The notes under the pieces are model-generated. The model saw only the letters and a program-made list of their open reading frames with translations, did no database searches and was not told the origin of the DNA. The position numbers and the translations under genes were made by a program. From Bacteroidaceae bacterium (GTDB taxonomy: Bacteria > Bacteroidota > Bacteroidia > Bacteroidales > Bacteroidaceae), in contig JAFXZY010000034.1 in NCBI GenBank assembly GCA_017541025.1, forward strand, positions 1-64,000: DNA of 64,000 nt. Direction: 5' to 3'. Of the stretch, positions 32,673 to 41,846 are shown piece after piece. The stretch's first letter is position 1. Each line of letters starts with the position of its first letter.

Positions 32673-32680
32673 CAAAGGTA
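32673..32680 (-). promoter_or_regulatory. -7 promoter element TACCTTTG
   Basis: Perfect -7 element 20 bases before the ParB-like gene; it would drive the whole restriction-modification operon. No consensus -33 box at the usual spacing. Confidence 0.6.
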
Positions 32681-32870
32681 CATCTTTTTTCTCAATTATG
32701 ATTACCAAAAACAAAAAAACTCTAATTTTCAGTTTTTTTTGTCTTATTTTTCAATTTCAATATAAATAAGTGAAATCAATATTAATGACTATATATTAAC
32801 ATAAAGAACGCACAACCTCAGAAGCTGGTGCCTTCTCAGTTTTGTTTGGCACAAGTTACAAAAAAAACAC

Positions 32871-32911
32871 AAAAAAGCCCTCGGCAAAGCCCGGAAATCA
32901 AGTGCCGAGGG
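32871..32911 (-). terminator. Orphan terminator, relative of that at 28604-28644
   Basis: CCCTCGGCA (32878-32886) pairs with TGCCGAGGG (32903-32911), with six T after it on the minus strand. It has no gene directly upstream. The flanking DNA also resembles that around 28581-28650, so it may be a duplicated leftover. Confidence 0.7.
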
Positions 32912-32937
32912 GGAAAGGATTTGAACTGGCAAATCAA

Positions 32938-33112
32938 CCTTGACGCTAACCTTAACCGTTCAAGAGTTCAAAGGTTCAAGAGTTCAAAGGTTCAAGGGTT
33001 TAAAAGGTTCAAGAGTTCAAGACGTTGACAGTTTGTGTCGAGATTCCTACGCCATGGCATAGCTGATGCAAGCATCGCTCTGCTCATTTGGCTTAAACGG
33101 AACCTTCAAGAT
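32938..33112. repeat. Large repeat copy C
   Basis: Contains a GTTCAAGAG-type word array (about 32955-33030) followed by GTGTCGAGATTCCTACGCC, GCATAGCTGATGCAAGCATC and TTAAACGGAACCTTCAAGA. In reverse complement it matches copy A (12590-12780) closely. Confidence 0.85.
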
Positions 33113-33164
33113 GATAACAAAAACAAAAACCGAAAACAAAAACGGGAACGATAATCGATTAAGG

Positions 33165-33345
33165 GGTTAAGACGTTCATGAGTTCAAGACGTTCAAGAGT
33201 TGACACTTTGTGTCGAGCTTCCTACGCCATGGCATAGTTAAAGTGAACTTTACTCTGCGCATGGCTTAAACGGAACCTTCAAGACGAAAAGGCGTTGACC
33301 GTATACTTTAGAAAAAAGGGCATCCAAACGGGTGCCCTTTGTCTT
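33165..33345. repeat. Large repeat copy B
   Basis: Starts with a GTTCAAGAC word array, then GACACTTTGTGTCGAGCTTC, GGAACCTTCAAGACGAAAAG and the pnp terminator. It matches copy A in reverse complement over the terminator side; its core differs from A and C (GTTAAAGTGAACTTTACTC). Between C and B lies an ACAAAAACAAAAACCG word array (33116-33150). The 32654-33352 interval has no gene. Confidence 0.85.
33312..33337 (-). terminator. pnp terminator
   Basis: GGGCA...TGCCC hairpin (33318-33337) with six T on the minus strand, 15 bases after the pnp stop. It is identical in sequence to the terminator at 12536-12561. Confidence 0.85.
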
Positions 33346-33352
33346 TATTTAA

Positions 33353-35608
33353 TTACTCTGCAGTTTCTGTTGCAGGAGCCTCACCTTCGTGACGGGGACG
33401 ACGCTCACGACGCTCGCCACGTTCACGGCGCTCACCACGCTCAGGACGGGGACGACGCTCACGCTCAACATAACCCTCGGGCTTCTCTAACAGTACACGA
33501 CGGGAAAGCTTGAACTTGCCGGTCTTGGGATCAATCTCCAACAACTTAACCTTCAACTTGTCGCCTTCCTTGATACCAGCCTCTTCGACGGTTTCAAGAC
33601 GCTTCCAGTCGATCTCAGAGATGTGGAGCAGACCATCCTTGCCTGGCATGAACTCTACGAAGCATCCGTAAGGCATAATGCTACGAACGGTACCCTCGTA
33701 AACCTCGCCAATCTCGGGGATAGCCACGATAGCCTTAATCTTAGCCATAGCAGCATCGATAACTTCCTTGTTGGGACCGCTGACCTGAATCTTACCTACG
33801 CCGTCTTCCTCATCGATGGTGATGGTAGCACCGGTATCTTCCTGCATACCTTGGATGATCTTACCACCGGGGCCAATAACAGCACCAATGAACTCCTTGG
33901 GGATAATCATCTGCTCGATACGTGGTACATGTGGCTTGAGTTCAGGACGAGGCTCGGAGAGCGTCTTCATCATCTCTGCCAAGATGTGCTCACGACCAGC
34001 CTTAGCCTGCATCAGAGCCTTCTCGAGAATCTCGTAGGAAAGTCCGTCGCACTTGATATCCATCTGGGTAGCTGTAAGACCCTTAGGAGTACCTGTGGTC
34101 TTGAAGTCCATATCGCCCAGGTGGTCCTCGTCGCCAAGGATATCAGAAAGAACAGCATACTTGTCCTCACCGGGGTTCTTGATAAGACCCATAGCAATAC
34201 CGCTGACGGGAGCTGTGATAGGCACACCGGCATCCATCAGAGCCAGACAGCCGGCACAGGTAGAAGCCATAGAGCTGGAACCGTTACTCTCGAGAATATC
34301 ACTTACCACACGAATGGTGTAAGGGAAGTCGGCAGGAATCTGACCCTTCAGACCACGCCAAGCCAAATGGCCGTGACCAATTTCACGACGGCCTACACCA
34401 CGCTGTGCCTTAGCCTCGCCTGTAGAGAAGGGAGGGAAGTTGTAGTGAAGCAGGAAGCGCTGGTACTCGCGAACGAGAACATCATCGACCAGCTTCTCGT
34501 CCAATTTGGTACCCAGTGTACAGGTAGCCAATGACTGCGTCTCACCACGGGTGAAGATAGCACTTCCGTGAGGACCGGGCAGCGGACTGGCCTCGCACCA
34601 GATAGGACGGATATCGGTAGTCTTACGACCGTCCAGACGAATACCTTCGTCCAGGATGCAACGACGCATGGCGTCCTTTTCTACATCATGATAGTAACGG
34701 TCGATAAGTGTATTCTTCTCTTCCAGCTCAGCAGCCTCCATATCGGGGTGCTCAGCTGCATATTTCTCCTTGAACTGCTCGCGGATGGCCTCGAAAGCCT
34801 CAGTACGGGCATGCTTCTCAAGACCTTGTTTGGTAACATCGTAGGCGGGCTGGTAGCAAGCTGCCTTAACAGCCTCGCGCAACTCGTCGTCGTTTACCTC
34901 GTGGCAATACTCACGCTTAACATCCTTACCCAGCTCCTTACTCAGTTCTTTCTGTAAGCGGCACATAGGCTTGATAGCCTCGTGAGCACACTTAAGGGCT
35001 GCCAGAAGGTCGGTCTCCTGAACCTCCTTCATCTCACCCTCAACCATCATAATGTTTTCCTCTGTAGCACCAACCATCAAGTCCATATCGGCCTCTTTCA
35101 GTTGTTCGAAGGTGGGGTTGATAACAAACTCGCCACCGATACGTGCTACGCGAACCTCGGAGATGGGACCCTCGAAGGGAATATCACTGCAGGCCAAAGC
35201 AGCAGAAGCAGCAAAGCCAGCCAGAGCATCGGGCATATCCACACCATCGGCAGAGAAGAGGATTACATTAACATAAACTTCAGCATGATAATTGCTGGGG
35301 AAGAGGGGGCGCAAGGCGCGGTCAACAAGACGACAGGTAAGAATCTCGTCGTCATTAGCTTTGCCTTCGCGCTTGGTAAAACCGCCGGGAAAACGTCCGG
35401 CTGCAAAATACTTCTCTCTGTACTCTACCTGCAAGGGCATGAAATCTGTTCCGGGAACGGCATCTTTGGCAGCACAAACAGTGGCCAGCAGCATGGTGTT
35501 GTTCATACGCAACATAACAGCTCCATCGGCTTGTTTGGCAAGTTTCCCGGTCTCGATGCTGATGGTTCTTCCATCAGGCAACTCGACTGTCTTTGTAATT
35601 ACGTTCAT
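33353..35608 (-). CDS. pnp: Polyribonucleotide nucleotidyltransferase (PNPase)
   Basis: A 751-residue PNPase with two RNase PH-like domains ([14 protein letters not shown], then ESNGSSSMA in the second), a KH domain ([11 protein letters not shown]) and an S1 domain ([17 protein letters not shown]). It phosphorolytically degrades RNA 3' to 5'. The end is an arginine/glutamate/glycine-rich tail ([19 protein letters not shown]) instead of a short end. It is a single-gene transcript with a -7 element at 35651-35658 and a strong terminator. Confidence 0.95.
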   Translation of the reverse strand: MNVITKTVELPDGRTISIETGKLAKQADGAVMLRMNNTMLLATVCAAKDAVPGTDFMPLQVEYREKYFAAGRFPGGFTKREGKANDDEILTCRLVDRALRPLFPSNYHAEVYVNVILFSADGVDMPDALAGFAASAALACSDIPFEGPISEVRVARIGGEFVINPTFEQLKEADMDLMVGATEENIMMVEGEMKEVQETDLLAALKCAHEAIKPMCRLQKELSKELGKDVKREYCHEVNDDELREAVKAACYQPAYDVTKQGLEKHARTEAFEAIREQFKEKYAAEHPDMEAAELEEKNTLIDRYYHDVEKDAMRRCILDEGIRLDGRKTTDIRPIWCEASPLPGPHGSAIFTRGETQSLATCTLGTKLDEKLVDDVLVREYQRFLLHYNFPPFSTGEAKAQRGVGRREIGHGHLAWRGLKGQIPADFPYTIRVVSDILESNGSSSMASTCAGCLALMDAGVPITAPVSGIAMGLIKNPGEDKYAVLSDILGDEDHLGDMDFKTTGTPKGLTATQMDIKCDGLSYEILEKALMQAKAGREHILAEMMKTLSEPRPELKPHVPRIEQMIIPKEFIGAVIGPGGKIIQGMQEDTGATITIDEEDGVGKIQVSGPNKEVIDAAMAKIKAIVAIPEIGEVYEGTVRSIMPYGCFVEFMPGKDGLLHISEIDWKRLETVEEAGIKEGDKLKVKLLEIDPKTGKFKLSRRVLLEKPEGYVERERRPRPERGERRERGERRERRPRHEGEAPATETAE

Positions 35609-35650
35609 CTTTTTTCGTTAAAAATATAAAATTGCGTCAAAAAATTGGTG

Positions 35651-35658
35651 CAAAGGTA
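35651..35658 (-). promoter_or_regulatory. -7 promoter element TACCTTTG
   Basis: Perfect -7 element 43 bases before the pnp start. Confidence 0.6.
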
Positions 35659-35752
35659 GTAATTTAATTCACAATTCTTTATGCATAATTCATAAAATTT
35701 CATCTTAAATGCTCTTTTTTATTAAATAAGGTATATTACAAGATAAAAATTG

Positions 35753-35760
35753 TACCTTTG
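35753..35760 (+). promoter_or_regulatory. -7 promoter element TACCTTTG
   Basis: Perfect -7 element 30 bases before the thioredoxin-like lipoprotein gene. Confidence 0.6.
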
Positions 35761-35789
35761 CGAGGCCAAAAAGCATATTTCTATACATT

Positions 35790-36935
35790 ATGAAGTTAAA
35801 ATTATTCGTTATAGCAACTTGTCTTCTTCTGGCAGGTTGTCAGCAGAAGGGGAGATTCACTGTAACAGGTCACATTACTGATGCAGCCGATACTGTTATG
35901 TATCTGGAACATATTACGCTGGGTGACGGCATCCAGGCGATTGATTCCGTAAAGCTTACCGAGGAGGGCTTTTACAAAATGAGCGGTGACACCATTGGTA
36001 ATCCTGAATTTTATCGCCTGCGCATCGGCAACCAATGCATCAATCTGGCTTTCGACAGCACAGAAACTGTTACCGTGGATGCCAGCCTGAAGAATATGTC
36101 GTTCGGCTATAAGGTTGAGGGTAGCGGTGTGTGCGACACCATCAGGTTGCTTTGTCTTAAACTGGCTGATTTGGAGAAACAAATCAGAAGAGTCTCCGAC
36201 GACCGCAACTATACCATGCAGGAGCGTTCCGATATGATTGAACAACTTATCAAGGATTATAAGACTGATGTTGAAATGGATATTATCCAGAACCGCTATG
36301 GTGCCACATATAGCTATTTTGCCTGCTTCCAGGTATTGGGAGGAAGACTGCTCTTTGACCCTATGAACGACAAAAACGATCTGGCATGGGTTCGTGCCAT
36401 TGCCAATTCCTGGGACCAGAAATATCCTGGTTGTCCACGAACTCAGAATCTCTTTAATATTGTTGCGGAAGGACGAAAGAATCAGGCTCCTGCCCGTCAG
36501 GTTGTGTTGAATATTGATGGAGAGAAGGTTAGGGAGTTGGGTATCATAGATATGACTTTTCCCGATATCAACGGGATTCCCCGTACTTTAAGTGACCTTA
36601 AGGGCAAGGTCGTCTTGCTTGATTTTACTGCCTTCAGTCTTGAAGGGAGCCAAGAAAGGACTCTTCTGCTACGTGAATTGTATAACAAATACCACGCCAG
36701 CGGATTTGAAATTTATCAGGTAAGTTTCGACCCCGACCGTCATTTCTGGACACAGCGATGCGAGAATCTTCCTTGGGTTTGCGTTTATGCAGAAGAAGGT
36801 CTTGACAGCGACATGCTAACCCTTTACCGGGTACAGGAACTCCCATCCTATTTCCTGATAGACCGAAATTGTGACCTCCAGTCGCGAATGGAAACAACAA
36901 GTGACATCAAGAAGGCAATTGAAAGCCTGCTTTGA
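35790..36935 (+). CDS. Thioredoxin-like lipoprotein (DUF4369-type)
   Basis: A 381-residue lipoprotein (lipobox LLLAGC, cysteine at residue 17) with a DUF4369-like N-terminal beta domain and a C-terminal thioredoxin-fold domain. The expected WCxxC motif is replaced: VVLLDFTAFSLEGSQERT has no cysteine. The fold may therefore bind a partner rather than exchange disulfides. It is transcribed divergently from pnp. Confidence 0.8.
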   Translation: MKLKLFVIATCLLLAGCQQKGRFTVTGHITDAADTVMYLEHITLGDGIQAIDSVKLTEEGFYKMSGDTIGNPEFYRLRIGNQCINLAFDSTETVTVDASLKNMSFGYKVEGSGVCDTIRLLCLKLADLEKQIRRVSDDRNYTMQERSDMIEQLIKDYKTDVEMDIIQNRYGATYSYFACFQVLGGRLLFDPMNDKNDLAWVRAIANSWDQKYPGCPRTQNLFNIVAEGRKNQAPARQVVLNIDGEKVRELGIIDMTFPDINGIPRTLSDLKGKVVLLDFTAFSLEGSQERTLLLRELYNKYHASGFEIYQVSFDPDRHFWTQRCENLPWVCVYAEEGLDSDMLTLYRVQELPSYFLIDRNCDLQSRMETTSDIKKAIESLL

Positions 36936-36953
36936 TTTTTTTGGGTAGGAAAA

Positions 36954-36985
36954 TTTGCAAGGTAGGAAAAATATCCCTATCTTTG
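36954..36985 (+). promoter_or_regulatory. greA promoter
   Basis: TTTG (36954-36957), 20 bases, TATCTTTG (36978-36985). The leader then contains CCAGC/GCTGG (about 37021-37037) followed by a T-rich run, so a leader hairpin or attenuator is possible. Confidence 0.75.
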
Positions 36986-37130
36986 CAGCGGTGAATCATA
37001 ATAAGCGTAAAGTGAAGGGTTCCAGCATTACCGCTGGGATTCTTTTTCTTTTGCGTTGCGAAAAATGATGGGAGTTGACGAGTTGGCACCAAAACTAAAA
37101 CGAAAACAATAACAAACAAAATACAAGAAT

Positions 37131-37598
37131 ATGGCATACATTTCACAAAAAGGCTACGACGAACTGGTAGCAAAACTGCAACACATGGAAAGTGTTGACA
37201 GACCCGCTGCAAGTGCTGCCATTGCAGAGGCACGCGACAAAGGCGACCTTTCCGAGAATGCAGAGTACGATGCAGCAAAAGAGTGGCAAGGCAAACTGGA
37301 GACAGAGATTGCTATGCTGAAGAAAACCATTATGGAGGCTAAGATTATCGATACCACGCACATGGATACCAGTACGGTGCAGATTCTCTCAACTGTTGAA
37401 CTGCGCAACGTAAAGACCAAGCAGCAGATGAAGTACACTATTGTAAGTGCAACAGAAGCTGATCTGCGTGCAGGAAAGTTGAGTGTTGAGACTCCTATTG
37501 CCAAAGGTCTGTTGGGCAAGAAAGTAGGTGAGGTAGCCGAAGTAAAGGTTCCTGCAGGTACCGTTCAACTGGAAGTTGTAAGCATTAAATTCGAATAA
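37131..37598 (+). CDS. greA: Transcription elongation factor GreA
   Basis: A 155-residue protein of normal GreA length. It has an N-terminal coiled coil (KGYDELVAKLQHME, DLSENAEYDAAKE with its acidic tip) and a C-terminal FKBP-like domain (SPxA-like TPIAKGLLGKKVGE). GreA binds the RNA polymerase secondary channel and rescues backtracked complexes. The HIT gene starts five bases after its stop, so the two share a transcript. Confidence 0.95.
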   Translation: MAYISQKGYDELVAKLQHMESVDRPAASAAIAEARDKGDLSENAEYDAAKEWQGKLETEIAMLKKTIMEAKIIDTTHMDTSTVQILSTVELRNVKTKQQMKYTIVSATEADLRAGKLSVETPIAKGLLGKKVGEVAEVKVPAGTVQLEVVSIKFE

Positions 37599-37603
37599 GT
37601 ATT

Positions 37604-37996
37604 ATGGCAAGTATCTTTTCACGTATTGTAGCTGGCGAGATTCCCTGCTACAAGATTGCCGAGGACGACAAATACTTTGCTTTCCTCGATATCAGTCCTT
37701 TACAGAAAGGACACACGTTGGTAATCCCCAAGCGCGAGGTTGACTATATCTTCGACCTTACCGACGAGGAACTGGCCGGTCTTCAGGTTTTTGCCAAGAA
37801 GGTTGCCATAGCTATCAAGAAAGCTATTCCCTGTGTTAAGGTAGGACAATGTGTATTGGGCCTTGAGGTTCCTCATGCCCACATCCATCTGGTACCTATG
37901 CAGAGTGAGGCAGATATGCGCTTCACCAATCCTCATTTGGAACTTACCACAGAGGAGTTTCAGCAAATAGCTGCCTCTATCCGCAAAGAGTTATAA
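37604..37996 (+). CDS. HIT family nucleotide-binding protein
   Basis: A 130-residue HINT-type protein with the histidine triad HAHIHLVP (residues about 98-105) and the N-terminal FxRIVxGEIPCYKI signature. Such proteins hydrolyse nucleoside phosphoramidates or dinucleotides. It is convergent with the guanylyltransferase gene, with five bases between the stops. Confidence 0.9.
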   Translation: MASIFSRIVAGEIPCYKIAEDDKYFAFLDISPLQKGHTLVIPKREVDYIFDLTDEELAGLQVFAKKVAIAIKKAIPCVKVGQCVLGLEVPHAHIHLVPMQSEADMRFTNPHLELTTEEFQQIAASIRKEL

Positions 37997-38001
37997 TATC
38001 T

Positions 38002-39066
38002 TTAAGAAAATTTGATGTCTGTATGCATCTTACGCATAGCAGCAACATCGGCACGAGGGCAAATCATCAGGATTTCGCCCTCTTCTGCTATTACATAGTC
38101 GTTCAAACCTTTTATTACAGCCGTCCGACCATCTGAAAGACGGATGGTGTTATTCTTACTTTCGTACAGATAGGCCTTTGTATTCAGTAACACATTACCG
38201 TCTTCGTCAGCAGGAGCATCGTCGTGAATGCTGGCCCACGTACCTAAATCGGCCCATTCAAACTGTCCTTGCTGCATATAGACATTGCTGCTTTTTTCAA
38301 GGATGCTCATGTCGATATTCAGATTCGGAAGCCGGCTGAAGAATTCCGGAGCGGTTCGGGACTCACCGAATTCAGCCTCAGCCATCATTCGTGGAATTTC
38401 AACCTGATATTCGGGTACCAGGTCGTACAACTTTCGCAGCATTACGTTTACGTTGAAATAGAAAAGTCCGGTGTTCCAGTAGAAATTGCCTTCCTGCAAG
38501 AAGATATTGGCAAAGTCCTCGTTGGGTTTCTCTGTAAATGATTTTACAGGATAAAAACGCTCCCCCACCTGCTGATCATCATCTATCTGCATATAACCGT
38601 AGCCCGTTTCGGGTCGGGTAGGACGCATTCCTGTTACAAGCAGACAATCGTGAGAACCCACGAAATCCAGTGCCGATAGTACATCTTTCTCGAAGCACGC
38701 CTCCTTCATTATCAGGTGATCGGAAGGCGAGACAAAGATTTTGGCATTCGGATTTTCCTTTGCTATTACAACCGTTCCCCATGCTACTGATGCAAGGGTT
38801 CCGCGCCTCAGGGGTTCTTCCAGTATGTGATAGTCATCTACCTTTGGCAGTTGCTCGTGAACAATAGGCAGATACTGAATGTTTGTGGAAATATAAATGT
38901 GTGAAGGGTCAATAAATTGTGCCACGCGGTCATAGGCCTGTTGTAACAATGTTCTTCCTGTACCTAACAGGTCCATAAACTGCTTGGGATAGGTTGTTCT
39001 ACTCACTGGCCACAATCGGCTTCCATTACCGCCAGCAAGAATCAGACAATAGTTGTTATCGTTCAT
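38002..39066 (-). CDS. Mannose-1-phosphate guanylyltransferase
   Basis: A 354-residue nucleotidyltransferase with the pyrophosphorylase signature GGNGSRLWPVSRTTYPKQF, plus FVSPSDHLI, FTEKPN and FYWNTGLFYFN. It makes GDP-mannose for glycan and capsule synthesis. The isomerase domain of bifunctional enzymes is absent. A -7 element TACTTTTG (39086-39093) lies just upstream and overlaps the terminator of the next gene. Confidence 0.9.
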   Translation of the reverse strand: MNDNNYCLILAGGNGSRLWPVSRTTYPKQFMDLLGTGRTLLQQAYDRVAQFIDPSHIYISTNIQYLPIVHEQLPKVDDYHILEEPLRRGTLASVAWGTVVIAKENPNAKIFVSPSDHLIMKEACFEKDVLSALDFVGSHDCLLVTGMRPTRPETGYGYMQIDDDQQVGERFYPVKSFTEKPNEDFANIFLQEGNFYWNTGLFYFNVNVMLRKLYDLVPEYQVEIPRMMAEAEFGESRTAPEFFSRLPNLNIDMSILEKSSNVYMQQGQFEWADLGTWASIHDDAPADEDGNVLLNTKAYLYESKNNTIRLSDGRTAVIKGLNDYVIAEEGEILMICPRADVAAMRKMHTDIKFS

Positions 39067-39085
39067 GATAGGGTTTTTAACTTAT

Positions 39086-39117
39086 CAAAAGTAAGTGCCG
39101 TCACTGGCGGCACTTAC
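39086..39117 (-). terminator. Terminator of SGNH gene, overlapping a -7 element
   Basis: GTAAGTGCC (39091-39099) pairs with GGCACTTAC (39109-39117), then TTTT on the minus strand. The same bases include TACTTTTG, the -7 element of the guanylyltransferase gene. Confidence 0.65.
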
Positions 39118-39130
39118 AATTATAACTCTC

Positions 39131-39826
39131 TTAACGTAATTTCTCGATAACGGGGAGCAGCAAGCCCTCCATAATCTTGTATCCTGCTTCGTTGGGGTGT
39201 ACACCAGGGTTGTCCTGAGCAAGTTCGGCTCTCATCGCCTTACCGTCTGGAGTAACCATAGCGCTGAAATAATCTACGTATGGAATTTTATTTTTCTTGG
39301 CGTATTCCTGAACGCGTGCATTCAGATGACGTATTTTCTCCATCGCATCTGTTATAGCCGGACGCCAGCTGAAACCGCCGGCAGGCAGACAACTTGCCAG
39401 AACGACTTTGCACTTATGGTATTTAGCCAACTCAACCATCGAGCAAACATTGCCAAAGGTTAAATCCTCGTCGTATGCGCCTGTGTTTTCGGCAATGTCG
39501 TTAGTTCCGTAGTTGATAACAACAACCTTGGGCTGCAGGTTGATAACATCCTCGCGGAAACGGAGCAGGAACTGATAGCTGGTCTGACCGCCGATACCAC
39601 GACCTATGATATAAGGATGGTCCTTGAAGAATTGGGCACTTACTCTTGGCCAACCGTCGGTAATGCTGTTACCCATCAGTACCACACGCTTTGCCTTCTT
39701 GTCAGGAGCACCTAACTCCCTGTTAGCCTGAGCGTAGCGCTTCCAGTTTCCGAACTCGTGTTTTTGTGCGTTTACACTTGCTGCCATCATCAGTAGCAGC
39801 ATAAAGATAATCGTTTTTGTTTTCAT
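39131..39826 (-). CDS. Secreted SGNH/GDSL hydrolase
   Basis: A 231-residue protein with a signal peptide (1-20, VNAQ) and the SGNH blocks GNSITDG (catalytic Ser), GRGIGGQT, YGTNDI and DNPGVHPNEAG (catalytic Asp/His). It is likely an esterase or acetylhydrolase acting on a sugar in the periplasm. A TACCTTCG -7 element (39865-39872) lies 39 bases upstream. Confidence 0.9.
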   Translation of the reverse strand: MKTKTIIFMLLLMMAASVNAQKHEFGNWKRYAQANRELGAPDKKAKRVVLMGNSITDGWPRVSAQFFKDHPYIIGRGIGGQTSYQFLLRFREDVINLQPKVVVINYGTNDIAENTGAYDEDLTFGNVCSMVELAKYHKCKVVLASCLPAGGFSWRPAITDAMEKIRHLNARVQEYAKKNKIPYVDYFSAMVTPDGKAMRAELAQDNPGVHPNEAGYKIMEGLLLPVIEKLR

Positions 39827-39986
39827 TGTCTTTATTTCTTAGATTAAACAGTAACTTCTATTTGCGAAGGTAGAGAAAAATACCGATTCTTGCAAGCATT
39901 ATACATTTTTTTACTTATTTTATAACAAGTTTTACCATTCTGCAACATTCATTTAGCAATGTCCTGCGATAATAAATACCCATGAA

Positions 39987-41843
39987 TCAGAACTGGAAAT
40001 AGATGAACGGTTGCATCTTGGCTGTTACGAACTGGTAAATGAAGAATACTGCCAATACGCATACCACACACATTACCGGAAGGGGAAGCTTGGCAAAACT
40101 GATGCGATAGCGCCTCTTCAAGTTCTCTGGCAACCAGTGAATAACCATTCCTATTATAAATAAGGTAAAGACATTGCTATATGCCTGCACTATCTCCCAC
40201 ACATTTCCGCTCCACGAAGAACCAATCCTTGTTACCATACTGGTAGCTGTGTTCCAAGCCGTCTCGTTGGCAATAGCAGGGTCGAGGTTTGAACCTGAAC
40301 GGAAGAACAGTCGGGTAAAGGTAATAAAGGTGAATGTCACCAATATGCACCATGAGCGCTCCAACCAGCCCCAGCAATGAGGCAGGTTCATTCTTATGTA
40401 GGCCCATCTAATCCAGGCACTTACCATAATGAAGGAAACGTACGCCAGGAAAAGGTTCCAAAGGGGAGACGGAACCTGTGTTGCCAGCAGCCACAGAATC
40501 GCTACTACCACAGTACTGCCCATACAGCGAATCAGCAGCGAGCTGTCGCGCCAGAACTTGAAAACTACCATACCAACTCCGTTCAGACCGCCCCAGATAA
40601 GGAAGTTCATACTGGCACCATGCCACAATCCGCCCAGCAACATGGTAATCATGCTGTTCAGGTTGGCCCATATCTTACGCCTTCTCTCAGGGCAATACCA
40701 AGCCGTCAGGATTACTGCTATAGCCAATACCAACACAGAGATACTTACATACAGGTTTCCGCTCAGAATCAAAGCAGAAAGTGTTAGGACTGCTATCCAG
40801 AAGATGGTGCCGAAACCGATAGTCCTGTTTCCTCCCAACGGGATGTACAGATAAGTCTGCAACCAACGGCTCAGGCTTATGTGCCAACGTTTCCAGAAGT
40901 TGCTGCAGTTAAGTGCCTTGTAAGGCGAATTGAAGTTTCTGGGCAGATGGAAACCCATCAACATGCTCAAACCTATGGCGATATCGGTGTAACCAGAGAA
41001 GTCGGCATATACTTGCAGCGAGTACAGGAACAGCGCTGCCAGATTCTCGAAGCCTGTAAAGAGCATCGGGTTATCAAATACCCTGTCTATAAAGTTCACA
41101 GCCAGATAGTCGCTCAGCACTATCTTCTTAATCAATCCGTTTACTATCCAGAAGATGGCGATGCCAAACTGTCTGCGACTGAGGAAATACTTGCGGTACA
41201 GCTGCGGAATAAAGTCGCTGGCCTTAACGATAGGACCAGCCACCAGCTGGGGGAAGAAACTTACGTAGAAGCCGAAGTCCAGAATATTCCTGACCGGCTT
41301 TACCAGTCCCTTATACACGTCTGCCGTATAGCTTACAATCTGGAAGGTATAGAACGAGATACCAACGGGCAGGATAATCTTATCCACACTAAAGTATGAT
41401 GTTTCCGTCAGTTCGTTCAACCATTTTGCTGCCACGTTCGAGACTTCTATCTGGGTACCGAACATCTGGTTGATGATGTCGGCAAAGAAATAGCTGTATT
41501 TGAAGTAACACAGGATGCCCATGTCGATACACACGCTCAACGAGAGCCATACCCGTTTCTTCCACCTCGCCTTGCATTTATATATCAGCTGTGCAATAAG
41601 GAAATCCGAACAGGTCACCAGTACCAGCAAGCCCACAAATGCACCGCTTGTCTTGTAGTAGAACAGCAAACTTACGGCAAAAAGATACGCGTTACGCATC
41701 CAAGCTCTTCGCTGGAATATGGCAAAGGCCATAAACACCAGGCTGAAGAACGCCCAGAACTGGAACTGCGTGAATAGCAGCGGAGTTTCGGGGTCGAACG
41801 CAAAGACGTTTTGAATATATCTTGTTAAAACCGACAAATCCAT
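39987..41843 (-). CDS. MBOAT-family O-acyltransferase
   Basis: A 618-residue polytopic membrane protein of the AlgI/DltB/PatA class, with GGLWHGASMNFLIWGGLNG (catalytic His) and the upstream FPQLVAGPIVKASDFIPQ motif. It would pass acetyl groups across the inner membrane to a sugar polymer or peptidoglycan. It is the last gene of an operon with two SGNH proteins, three bases after the second. It is longer than AlgI because of an extended C-terminal membrane part. Confidence 0.9.
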   Translation of the reverse strand: MDLSVLTRYIQNVFAFDPETPLLFTQFQFWAFFSLVFMAFAIFQRRAWMRNAYLFAVSLLFYYKTSGAFVGLLVLVTCSDFLIAQLIYKCKARWKKRVWLSLSVCIDMGILCYFKYSYFFADIINQMFGTQIEVSNVAAKWLNELTETSYFSVDKIILPVGISFYTFQIVSYTADVYKGLVKPVRNILDFGFYVSFFPQLVAGPIVKASDFIPQLYRKYFLSRRQFGIAIFWIVNGLIKKIVLSDYLAVNFIDRVFDNPMLFTGFENLAALFLYSLQVYADFSGYTDIAIGLSMLMGFHLPRNFNSPYKALNCSNFWKRWHISLSRWLQTYLYIPLGGNRTIGFGTIFWIAVLTLSALILSGNLYVSISVLVLAIAVILTAWYCPERRRKIWANLNSMITMLLGGLWHGASMNFLIWGGLNGVGMVVFKFWRDSSLLIRCMGSTVVVAILWLLATQVPSPLWNLFLAYVSFIMVSAWIRWAYIRMNLPHCWGWLERSWCILVTFTFITFTRLFFRSGSNLDPAIANETAWNTATSMVTRIGSSWSGNVWEIVQAYSNVFTLFIIGMVIHWLPENLKRRYRISFAKLPLPVMCVVCVLAVFFIYQFVTAKMQPFIYFQF

Positions 41844-41846
41844 ATT

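Noticed and set aside
33623..34534. A 303-codon plus-strand frame opposite pnp
   Set aside because: Shadow of the highly conserved PNPase coding strand.
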